A stretch of 7,750 bases of DNA. Origin: an uncultured Collinsella sp. Lineage in GTDB: Bacteria; Actinomycetota; Coriobacteriia; Coriobacteriales; Coriobacteriaceae. Both the position numbers and the translations under genes were made by a program. The notes under the pieces were generated by a model. That model saw only the letters and a program-made list of their open reading frames with translations, ran no database searches and was not told the origin of the DNA. The DNA is taken from the NCBI GenBank assembly GCA_958407995.1, contig CATYJU010000069.1, forward strand, positions 1 to 7,750, written 5' to 3'. Of the stretch, positions 1 through 6,323 are shown piece after piece; the first letter of the stretch is position 1, and each line of letters begins with the position of its first letter.

Positions 1-2796
1 TCCTGCCGAGACGCCGGTCACAGTCGAAAGAATCAGGCTCATGTACTCGGCCTTCTTCTCCTCGGCCATCTCGTCCTGGTTCATACGCACCTCGCGAAGG
101 GCGCGGACCTGGGCGATGGACAGGGCGTCGACGTAGGGGTTACGCACGCGAACGGCGCAGCCGAGCACGCGACGACGCTGCAGCGGCCATTCATCACCGA
201 CGATGGCAAGGACCCACTTACGGGTGAGCTGCATCTCGGTAAAGACCTTCTTGGACAGATCATCGCGGTCGCCCAGATGCAGATACATCTTGGCGATGCG
301 CTGATCGGTCTTAGCAATCGACATCTCGATGTTGTCGATAAAGGTGCGGAAGAACGGCCACTCCTGGTAGGCAGCCTTGAGCTGGTCAAGATCGCCAAGC
401 TGCTCGCAGGCGGTGCCCAGACCGTACCAAGCGGCCAGGTTAATGCGCGCCTGGCTCCAGCTGAAGATCCACGGGATGGTACGCAGGTCATCGAGCGACT
501 TGGCGCCCAGACCGCGCTTGGCGGGACGCGAGCCGATCGGCAGCAGACCGACCTCGGTCAGCGGCGTCACGGTCGAGAACCACGGTGTAAAGTCCTCGGT
601 GTTCAGCAGGTCCAGATAGCGTTCGTGGCTTGCAGTGTTGAGCTTCTCGGCCATATCCCAGAACTTCTGCGTGGTCTCGGTGTTGGTCTTCTCGACACTC
701 GGGGCCGACTGCAAAAGCGTTGCGGCGGCAACGGACTCAACATGGCGCTGAGCCAGCGTGCGGTTGCCGTAACGGGCAAAGATGACTTCGCCCTGCTCGG
801 TAAGCTTAAAGAAGCAGTTGACCGAACCCTTGGGCTGCGCCAGCACGGCCTTGTTGGCCGGGCCGCCGCCACGGCCCACGGCACCGCCGCGACCGTGCAT
901 GAGCACCAGGTCGATATCGTTCTTCTCTGCCCACTTGGCGATGCGCTCCTGCGCGGAGTGCAGCGCGAGCATGGCCGTGGTAGGACCGGCATCCTTGGAA
1001 GAGTCGGAATAGCCCAGCATGACCTCCATGCGGCGGTTGGTCTGGGCAAGGCGCTTTTGCACCACGGGCAGCGTAAGCATCTGATCGAGCACGTCGACGC
1101 AGCCCTCGAGGTCCTCGAGCTGCTCGAACAACGGGATCACGTCGAGCTCGGGGACATCCTCCTCGTGTGCAAAGGACAGGTGCGCCAGCTCAAAGACGTC
1201 GGCCACATGCTGAGCGCTCTTGGTAAACGAGATGATGTAGCGGTGCGCCATCTTCTTGCCGTAGCGCTTTTGGATGGAGCCGATAGCGCGGAAGGTATCG
1301 ATGACCTCGCGCGTCATGGGCTGCAGGTCGCCATGGATACCGTTCTCGTGGATATCCTTGAGGGCGCGGGCATGCACCACGGAGTGCTGACGGAACTCCA
1401 TCTCGACCATATGGAAGCCGAAGGACTCGACCTGCCAGATGATGGTTTGGACCGGGCCGTAGGCAGCACGGACGGCACCGCAGGCGGCCAGCGAACGCTG
1501 GACGACGCGCAGGTCATCCAGGAACTCGTCGGCGCTGTGGTACATGGTGTCGGTGATACGACGGACGGTGGCGTTCAGGCGGTCGGCCATGACGAGCATG
1601 ACGGCGCGATGCGGCTCGTGCTCGGAGATCAGCTCGGCGCGGGCCGTGTAACGAGGGCTCATCTCGACCTGATGGTTCCACAGGTTAATGAGCTCGGCCG
1701 ACGGCTTGCTGTAGGTAGCCTCGAGCGTGAGGTTGCGGCCGATGTGGCGGCACTTGTCCTCGAGCTTGAGCACCATGTGCGTAAAGTACTTGGCGGCGAC
1801 CTCACGGCTCACCTTGGCGGTGACGTTGGGGTTACCGTCGCGGTCGGAACCGATCCAGCTGCCGGGATGGAAGAACGCCGGGCACAGCGGCGGCACAGTA
1901 CCGGCCTTGTCGCCCAGCACCCAATCGTCAAAACGACGATAGATAACGGGGATAACGTCGAACAGCGTGTTATCGAAGATGTCGATGATGGTATCGGCTT
2001 CCTCGACCGGCGTGGGCTTCTTGAGCGCGATGGGACTCGTACGCACCAGGGCGTCGATCTCCTGCAGCATATGGCGCTCGTTCTCCACCAGGTCGGAGCC
2101 GCCCAGACGCGGACGCTCCTCCAACAGGTTGGAGATACGGCGAATCTTGCCCTCGACGGCCTTACGACGGGCCTCGGTGGGATGTGCGGTAAAGACAGGG
2201 TGGAACTCGAGCTTGCCGAGCAGCTCGTTGGCGCCCTCGACACCCATCTCGTTTACCAACTGGTGATAGGCGACGGTGAGTTCGTTGGCGGGATCGACCT
2301 CGGTATCGGTCGATGCGCCGGCCTCGCGCTCGCGCAGCTGCGCCACACGGTAGTTCTCCTCCGACAAGTTTGCCAAGTGGAAGAAGCTCGTAAAGGCGCG
2401 AACGATGACCTGCTGCTTATCAAGCGGCAGGCTATCAATCAGATCGACGACTTCGCGAAACGCCACGGCGGTGGGCTCGTCGGCAGTGGGCACGCCCTGC
2501 TCGTCGACGGCTTCGTCGGCAGCGCAGGTACCGGGGTTGCCAGCATTGGCCACAATCTCGGCTGTCAAAATCTTGTCGAACAGGTCCGCGATCTCGGGAT
2601 CATACTCGCTAAGCACACGACGTTCCAGGCGCAGGAACAGCGCCAGATTATCGCGCAGCTCCTCGGGGATCTCGATCTCGGCGAGACGCTCCCTGGACTC
2701 GGCATTCGAGCCGATTCGGTTAACGAGGCGGTTGACCACGGCAGCGACGCGCGCCGCGGCTTCGGGTACAGACTGGTTGCTTAGGTTCTCAGCCAC
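1..2796 (-). CDS. ppc: Phosphoenolpyruvate carboxylase, 3' end cut by window edge
   Basis: This cytosolic enzyme adds bicarbonate to phosphoenolpyruvate to make oxaloacetate and phosphate, refilling the C4 pool for amino acid synthesis and fermentation. Reading from the GTG at 2796 gives 932 residues with no stop. Family signatures appear in order: FHPVFTAHPTEARR (198-211, catalytic His205), GSWIGSDRDGNPNVTA (312-327), MLGYSDSSKDAG (593-604), the glycine-rich loop HGRGGAVGRGGGP (634-646), and IGSRPAKRG (754-762) followed by IPWIFSWSQ. By eye, Lys829 (EMSIAKTD) and Arg885 (VRN) line up with the aspartate-inhibitor site of the E. coli enzyme, so feedback by aspartate is plausible. The window ends at VSAG, where the family normally continues with a short QNTG/RNTG-type tail, so only about five codons are missing. 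The catalytic His lies roughly 65 residues further in than in E. coli (His138) because of a longer, acidic N-terminal part. The gene has its own promoter and a terminator separates it from hisS. Identity is secure; only the exact start is uncertain. Confidence 0.97.
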   Translation of the reverse strand, partial: MAENLSNQSVPEAAARVAAVVNRLVNRIGSNAESRERLAEIEIPEELRDNLALFLRLERRVLSEYDPEIADLFDKILTAEIVANAGNPGTCAADEAVDEQGVPTADEPTAVAFREVVDLIDSLPLDKQQVIVRAFTSFFHLANLSEENYRVAQLREREAGASTDTEVDPANELTVAYHQLVNEMGVEGANELLGKLEFHPVFTAHPTEARRKAVEGKIRRISNLLEERPRLGGSDLVENERHMLQEIDALVRTSPIALKKPTPVEEADTIIDIFDNTLFDVIPVIYRRFDDWVLGDKAGTVPPLCPAFFHPGSWIGSDRDGNPNVTAKVSREVAAKYFTHMVLKLEDKCRHIGRNLTLEATYSKPSAELINLWNHQVEMSPRYTARAELISEHEPHRAVMLVMADRLNATVRRITDTMYHSADEFLDDLRVVQRSLAACGAVRAAYGPVQTIIWQVESFGFHMVEMEFRQHSVVHARALKDIHENGIHGDLQPMTREVIDTFRAIGSIQKRYGKKMAHRYIISFTKSAQHVADVFELAHLSFAHEEDVPELDVIPLFEQLEDLEGCVDVLDQMLTLPVVQKRLAQTNRRMEVMLGYSDSSKDAGPTTAMLALHSAQERIAKWAEKNDIDLVLMHGRGGAVGRGGGPANKAVLAQPKGSVNCFFKLTEQGEVIFARYGNRTLAQRHVESVAAATLLQSAPSVEKTNTETTQKFWDMAEKLNTASHERYLDLLNTEDFTPWFSTVTPLTEVGLLPIGSRPAKRGLGAKSLDDLRTIPWIFSWSQARINLAAWYGLGTACEQLGDLDQLKAAYQEWPFFRTFIDNIEMSIAKTDQRIAKMYLHLGDRDDLSKKVFTEMQLTRKWVLAIVGDEWPLQRRRVLGCAVRVRNPYVDALSIAQVRALREVRMNQDEMAEEKKAEYMSLILSTVTGVSAG

Positions 2797-2800
2797 GTTT

Positions 2801-2816
2801 CCTCCCATTCCTCCTT
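2801..2816 (-). promoter_or_regulatory. Double ribosome binding site of ppc
   Basis: Two purine-rich Shine-Dalgarno matches precede ppc on the minus strand: AAGGAGG (2816-2810) and GGGAGG (2806-2801). The second lies 4 bases before the GTG at 2796. The first lies only 1 base before an in-frame ATG at 2808 and 13 bases before the GTG. The spacing favours GTG, or translation aided by both sites. The ATG start would add only four residues. Confidence 0.6.
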
Positions 2817-2840
2817 CTATGCACGTAACATGCGGTATTC

Positions 2841-2868
2841 ATTATAGGCGCTTGAGAAATACTTTCGA
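2841..2868 (-). promoter_or_regulatory. ppc promoter (sigma-70 type)
   Basis: On the minus strand a perfect TATAAT (2846-2841) is preceded, after 16 bases, by TCGAAA (2868-2863), a 4 of 6 match to the -35 consensus. Transcription would begin near 2834, giving a leader of about 38 bases before the GTG of ppc. The site lies downstream of the hisS terminator, so ppc is probably transcribed on its own. No operator-like palindrome was seen around it. Confidence 0.6.
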
Positions 2869-2956
2869 CACTGATTGCGCTTTACCACACAAAAGTATTT
2901 TCTGCATTGCAAGGGTTTTGCTCTAAATGGTCGTATTTCTCGGTGGACGGCATACG

Positions 2957-2995
2957 TAAACGGGGGCATTCCGCATAAAAGCGAAACACCCCCGT
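2957..2995 (-). terminator. Intrinsic terminator after hisS
   Basis: A 15-base-pair stem (arms 2995-2981 and 2974-2960) with a six-base loop lies about 58 bases past the hisS stop. Read on the minus strand it is fully paired, with three G-U pairs. On the plus strand those positions are A-C mismatches, which fixes the strand. The following T run is short (TTT at 2959-2957), so termination may be incomplete. Confidence 0.75.
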
Positions 2996-3052
2996 AACAA
3001 TCGTTCGCCGCGAGCGGGACGTATTGGCGGACCCGCAGTTCAAAATGATGCG

Positions 3053-4366
3053 CTACAGGCGCTCGCGAACTGCCTCGACCACGTTGGCCAGATCGACGAG
3101 AACCTCGTCATGGCTCTCCATGTCGCGCACTTTGACCTTGCCGGCGGCAAGCTCGTCGCCACCCAGGACCAGGATGAGCTTGGCGCCCACCTTATCGGCC
3201 TGCTTAAACTGGGCCTTGAGCGAACGACCCTGATAGTCGGCCTCGGTCACGATGCCTGCGGCGCGAAGCTGCTGCGTAATGGTAAAGACGTTCTGACGCA
3301 GCTCCTTGCCGGCGTTAGCAACGTAGACGCACGGGACCTCCTCGGCACCCAGGTCGCTGCCAAAGGCCTGTAGGGCCAGCAGGGCGCGCTCAAAGCCGAC
3401 GGCAAAGCCAACGCCCGCCGTAGGCTTGCCACCCTCGAGCTCGACCAAGCCGTCATAACGACCGCCGCCGCCGATGGAGCCGACGCCGGCGCCAGGGGCC
3501 TCGACCTCAAAGACGGTACGGGTGTAGTAGTCCAGGCCGCGCACCAGGGTGGGATCCTCGACATACTCGATACCGGCGGCATCCAGATAGCGCTTGACCT
3601 GCTCGTAGTGCTCGCGGCACTCGTCGCACAGGTTGTCACCCATCAGCGGAGCCTCGGCCATGATCTCGCGGCAATGGCCGTTCTTGCAGTCGAAGGCGCG
3701 CAGCGGGTTAAGCTCGGCGCGCTCGCGGCACTCGTCGCACATCTCGTCGGCGTGGTCGAGAATGAACTGCTTAACCTGCTCGCGATAGGCCGGACGGCAC
3801 TGGGGATCGCCCATCGAGTTAATGAGCAGACGGAGCTTGGAAAGATCGAAGCCCAGACGCTTGTAGAACTCCATGAGCATGATGATGCACTCGGCGTCTG
3901 CCGCCGGATCGGGAGCGCCGAGCCACTCGATGCCCACCTGATGGAACTGGCGCAGGCGACCCTTCTGGGGACGCTCGCCGCGGAACATGGCCTCGGCGTA
4001 GTAAGCCTTAAACGGCGTGGAGCCCTGGGGCACCAGGTTGTTCTCCACGACGGCGCGCACCACACCGGCCGTGCCCTCGGGACGAAGGGCCAGACGCTGC
4101 TTAGGCTTGAGCTTGGTATCGGTGCCTTCGGTAAAGACACGCTCCAGGTTGGCGCCGCTAAACACGCGGAACATCTCCTTGCGCACGACGTCGGTCGACT
4201 GGCCGATGCCGTGGACAAACACGTCCACCTGCTCGATCGCGGGCGTCTCGATGGGCTTAAAGCCAAACGGCTCGAACACGCCGGCAGCGATCTGCTGCAT
4301 CTTTTGCCAGGCGCGCATCTCGGCGCCGATAAGGTCGCGGGTTCCCTCCGCCTTCTGTGCCTGCAT
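3053..4366 (-). CDS. hisS: Histidyl-tRNA synthetase
   Basis: This class II aminoacyl-tRNA synthetase charges tRNA-His with histidine in the cytosol and is essential. From the ATG at 4366 it is 437 residues, a usual length. The catalytic core shows motif 1 around TPAIEQVDVF (41-50), the ATP/histidine-site LRPEGTAG (94-101), motif 2 FRGERPQKGRLRQFHQVG (128-145), the histidine-specific RGLDYYTRTVFE (276-287), GGGGRYDGL (299-307) and motif 3 GVGFAVGFERA (318-328). The anticodon-binding domain follows from about 345 to the end. The insertion domain carries six cysteines (210, 213, 227, 232, 247, 250), two pairs being CDEC. A TTG two codons upstream would also open the frame, but AAAGGTG at 4382-4376 sits 7 bases before the ATG and only 1 base before the TTG, so ATG is chosen. 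Its leader is preceded by a TATAAT box and an array of three hairpins, and a terminator follows it. Confidence 0.97.
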   Translation of the reverse strand: MQAQKAEGTRDLIGAEMRAWQKMQQIAAGVFEPFGFKPIETPAIEQVDVFVHGIGQSTDVVRKEMFRVFSGANLERVFTEGTDTKLKPKQRLALRPEGTAGVVRAVVENNLVPQGSTPFKAYYAEAMFRGERPQKGRLRQFHQVGIEWLGAPDPAADAECIIMLMEFYKRLGFDLSKLRLLINSMGDPQCRPAYREQVKQFILDHADEMCDECRERAELNPLRAFDCKNGHCREIMAEAPLMGDNLCDECREHYEQVKRYLDAAGIEYVEDPTLVRGLDYYTRTVFEVEAPGAGVGSIGGGGRYDGLVELEGGKPTAGVGFAVGFERALLALQAFGSDLGAEEVPCVYVANAGKELRQNVFTITQQLRAAGIVTEADYQGRSLKAQFKQADKVGAKLILVLGGDELAAGKVKVRDMESHDEVLVDLANVVEAVRERL

Positions 4367-4408
4367 GGGCAAACACCTTTCTTTTGTATCGCGTCATAGG
4401 TAACGGTC

Positions 4409-4414
4409 ATTATA
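4409..4414 (-). promoter_or_regulatory. Probable -10 box of the hisS promoter
   Basis: A perfect TATAAT on the minus strand would start transcription near 4402, about 36 bases before the hisS ATG. No -35 hexamer can be recognised. With a 17-base spacer it would fall at 4437-4432 (CACCGC), which is the foot of the adjacent hairpin. The promoter may therefore be weak, activator-dependent, or only one source of hisS transcript. Confidence 0.5.
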
Positions 4415-4431
4415 CGGCACAAACACAAACA

Positions 4432-4491
4432 GCGGTGGCGCGTCTGACCGAACGAGGGTATGGGGACTCGTTCGGCCAGACGCGCCGCCGC
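4432..4491 (-). repeat. Long hairpin C, closest to hisS
   Basis: This inverted repeat has 25-base arms (4432-4456 and 4467-4491) and a 10-base loop. Of the 25 opposed positions, 23 are Watson-Crick. The other two are G-U wobbles, one (4447/4476) on the minus strand and one (4436/4487) on the plus strand. The apical stem ACCGAACG / CGTTCGGC (plus strand) recurs with one paired change in the hairpin at 4571-4634. A T- and G-rich stretch follows on the minus strand, but it is not a clean terminator T run. Confidence 0.85.
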
Positions 4492-4498
4492 GACAGCC

Positions 4499-4560
4499 GA
4501 TCCGCTTTCCTCCGACCCCTTCGGGTCACATGATCTGTTAGGGACGGAGGAAAACGGATC
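4499..4560 (-). repeat. Long hairpin B, middle of the array
   Basis: The inverted repeat has 16-base arms (4499-4514 and 4545-4560), fully paired on the minus strand with one G-U (4505/4554). On that strand the stem can extend past a single-base bulge (4515) by five more pairs (4516-4520 with 4540-4544, one of them G-U). A competing small hairpin, GACCC/GGGTC with a 4-base loop (4514-4527), can form inside it. No T run follows on either strand. Confidence 0.8.
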
Positions 4561-4570
4561 ATTCGTAGGC

Positions 4571-4634
4571 CCGTGGCCGCCTTGAAAACCGAATGATGGT
4601 ACGAGCATCCATTCGGCTTCCAGGGCAACCACGG
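4571..4634 (-). repeat. Long hairpin A, next to the MFS remnant
   Basis: The inverted repeat has 25-base arms (4571-4595 and 4610-4634) around a 14-base loop. Read on the minus strand it has four G-U pairs and one true mismatch (4582/4623). On the plus strand those four G-U positions become A-C mismatches. The apical stem ACCGAATG / CATTCGGC (plus strand) matches that of the hairpin at 4432-4491 except for one paired substitution. It begins about 35 bases past the stop of the MFS remnant and has no terminator-like T run. Confidence 0.8.
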
Positions 4635-4669
4635 ACAGAACGGGGCGAACAGAAAAGAGCGACGGACGT

Positions 4670-4906
4670 CTACTCCCCCGCCACGCTCGCGCGCAGCTTG
4701 GCAGCGATGGGCTCGGACGCCAACAGGAACACAAGCATAACCACGGAGCACATCAGGCACACGATCCAGGTGCTCGCAAAGGAGCCCGTGACATCGAACA
4801 ACACACCCGAGACAATGGCGCCTACGGTGCCGCCGACCATCTCAAGCGAAGTGATGGTGCCCGTGACCTTACCCAGGTCGGCCATGCCCGCAGGCTTGAA
4901 AGGCAA
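4670..4906 (-). pseudogene. C-terminal remnant of an MFS transporter
   Basis: About 78 residues resemble the last part of a major facilitator superfamily permease, a 12-helix membrane transporter usually near 400 residues long. It has a conserved-looking loop (GMADLGKVTGTITSLEMVGG), then helix 11 (roughly residues 20-38, GTVGAIVSGVLFDVTGSF) and helix 12 (roughly 44-63), ending in a short charged tail and TAG at 4672-4670. The first ten helices are absent, because the amidohydrolase gene ends at 4916, directly upstream. The same reading frame stays open from just after the TAG of that gene. No ribosome binding site precedes the TTG at 4906 or the ATG at 4885. It is therefore most likely a deletion relic without function. 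The substrate of the ancestral transporter cannot be told from this piece. Confidence 0.75.
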
Positions 4907-4915
4907 GGTTGGGTG

Positions 4916-6208
4916 CTACCGGTGGTCGGCGATATAGCCCAAAGCGACGGCGGTATAGGCCGCGGCGCCGAGCGGCAGCTCGGCATCGTTAAAACGTGCC
5001 TTGGGATGGTGCTGGGCAAAGCGTTCGTCCGTGTCGGTTACGGCCGCGCCCACGGTAAAGTACGCACTCGGAATCTCGCTCGAGATAAGCGCAAAGTCCT
5101 CACTCGCCATGGCATGGAAAAGCGGCAAGAAAGCCGTCTTGGGCAGCACTGCGCCCACGTAGCCAAGCGACGCCTGAGTCATATCGCTGTCGAGTACAAG
5201 CGGCGGAACATCCGAAAGCGTCTCGATGGTCGCCGGCGTACGATAGGTCGTAGCAACGCCGTTAACGACCTCCGCGATGCGGGTCTTTAGGTGAGCCATG
5301 AGCTCAACATCAAAGCCGCGCAGCGTTCCCTCGAGCACGCAGGTGTCGGGGATGACGTTGGCCGCCAAGCCGCCGGCGAACTTACCAACGGTAAGTGCGA
5401 CTTCCTTGGCCGCCGGCACCTCGCGGGAGATAAGCTCCTGGAGCGCCAGGTGCACGTGGACGCCGGCCGTGATGGGGTCGATGCAGATCTCGGGGCTGGA
5501 ACCGTGGCCGCCCTTGCCCTGGAGCGTGATGCGGAAACCGTACACACCCGAGAGCGCCGGGCTGCCGTAGAGCACCAGGCCAAGCGGCGACTGGCTGTTG
5601 ACATGCATGGCAAAGGCCGCCTGAGGGCGCGGGTTCTCGAGCAAGCCGTCGGCGATGGCAGCGCGTGCTCCCTCAAAGGTCTCCTCGCCCGGCTGGAACA
5701 GCAACTTGACGGTAGCGTTGGCCTCCACAAGCTCGGCCTCGCGGGCCTTGAGCAGGCGCGCCGCACCAAGCAGGGCCGTCGCGTGCATATCGTGACCGCA
5801 AGCATGCATGCAGCCATTGGTGGATGCAAAGGGCTCGCCGGATTCCTCGACAACGGGAAGGGCATCCATATCGCCTCGGAGCATGACGACCGTTCCGGCC
5901 TGCTCGTCCTTGCACGTGCCATTGCCCTGAGCGGCCGCACCGGCACCGATCAGGCCAACGACGCAGGAACCGTCGACTAGCGTGGTATGGGGGATGTCCA
6001 TCTCGTCCAGACGTGCCTGGATATAGGCAGACGTCTGCGGAAGATTGTTACCCAGCTCGGGCATCTGGTGTAGATCGTGTCGCCATGCAGCGAGCTCGTC
6101 TGCAAAAGCCTGAGCTTCTGCGACAAGACCGTCACCGATAGCGGCCTGCGCCGCCGCGGTGGCCTGGGGCGCTGGTTGCGGTTGAAAATCGGACAGAGCT
6201 GATGCCAT
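4916..6208 (-). CDS. M20-family metallo-amidohydrolase (M20D type)
   Basis: This is a 430-residue cytosolic metal-dependent hydrolase of the family that includes N-acyl-amino acid amidohydrolases, hippurate hydrolases and N-acetyl-diaminopimelate deacetylases. It would cleave an amide bond to release an amino acid, but the true substrate cannot be read from the sequence. Visible signatures are HQMPE (47-51), RGDMDALP (111-118), the metal-site HACGHDMH (135-142, Cys137 and His139), QPGEE (172-176, catalytic Glu), His202 in AMHV, the lid-domain GKGGHGSSP (231-239) and the C-terminal FHAMASEDF (364-372). All key residues are present and the length is normal. The first 30 residues are rich in Ala and Gln and resemble no signal peptide. 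The ATG at 6208 is chosen because GGAGGG (6219-6214) lies 6 bases before it. A longer reading from 6286 would overlap the upstream terminator. A palindrome at 6239-6260 suggests regulated expression. Confidence 0.93.
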   Translation of the reverse strand: MASALSDFQPQPAPQATAAAQAAIGDGLVAEAQAFADELAAWRHDLHQMPELGNNLPQTSAYIQARLDEMDIPHTTLVDGSCVVGLIGAGAAAQGNGTCKDEQAGTVVMLRGDMDALPVVEESGEPFASTNGCMHACGHDMHATALLGAARLLKAREAELVEANATVKLLFQPGEETFEGARAAIADGLLENPRPQAAFAMHVNSQSPLGLVLYGSPALSGVYGFRITLQGKGGHGSSPEICIDPITAGVHVHLALQELISREVPAAKEVALTVGKFAGGLAANVIPDTCVLEGTLRGFDVELMAHLKTRIAEVVNGVATTYRTPATIETLSDVPPLVLDSDMTQASLGYVGAVLPKTAFLPLFHAMASEDFALISSEIPSAYFTVGAAVTDTDERFAQHHPKARFNDAELPLGAAAYTAVALGYIADHR

Positions 6209-6238
6209 AGAAGCCCTCCAGTAACGTTTTTGCAGCAC

Positions 6239-6260
6239 GCACTTTGATAGCGTAAAGTGC
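6239..6260. promoter_or_regulatory. Palindrome before the amidohydrolase, possible operator
   Basis: GCACTTT and AAAGTGC form a perfect 7-base inverted repeat with an 8-base spacer, 31 bases upstream of the amidohydrolase ATG and just past the previous terminator. The weak promoter candidate CTTACA-N16-TACGCT on the minus strand would place its -10 inside the palindrome, as expected for a repressor site. A hairpin in the mRNA leader is an alternative, but the short stem and wide loop fit a protein-binding site better. Confidence 0.45.
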
Positions 6261-6285
6261 AAGGTACAACTGTAAGGGCATGACA

Positions 6286-6311
6286 TAAAAATGCCGCCCT
6301 GGGAGGGCGGC
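6286..6311 (-). terminator. Intrinsic terminator after the DMT transporter
   Basis: A perfect 8-base-pair GC-only stem apart from its last pair (GCCGCCCT / AGGGCGGC, arms 6311-6304 and 6300-6293) has a 3-base loop. On the minus strand it is followed by ATTTTTA. It starts 12 bases after the transporter stop codon and isolates that gene from the amidohydrolase. Confidence 0.92.
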
Positions 6312-6323
6312 GCAACAAGTTGT

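Noticed and set aside
277..2784. An 835-codon open frame on the plus strand, opposite ppc.
   Set aside because: The minus strand of the same interval encodes an unmistakable PEP carboxylase with all its signatures. The plus-strand translation is a low-complexity shadow typical of antisense frames in GC-rich genes and matches no family I recognise.
3608..4399. A 263-codon plus-strand frame opposite hisS.
   Set aside because: It is the antisense shadow of the hisS coding sequence, without a ribosome site or recognisable domain.
4373..4640. T-box or histidine-responsive leader controlling hisS.
   Set aside because: I could not find a T-box bulge sequence or an antiterminator/terminator pair, and the best promoter lies downstream of the hairpins, so they would not be in the main hisS leader.
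4410..4760. Minus-strand frames through the hairpin array that could be called as small hypothetical proteins.
   Set aside because: Their translations only read the palindromes and the MFS remnant in other frames. They are rich in Arg, Ser and Pro, lack ribosome sites and have no domain.
4916..6286. A longer amidohydrolase start giving 456 residues.
   Set aside because: The extra 26 residues would begin inside the upstream terminator T run and span the palindrome. The ATG at 6208 has a good ribosome binding site and fits the family.
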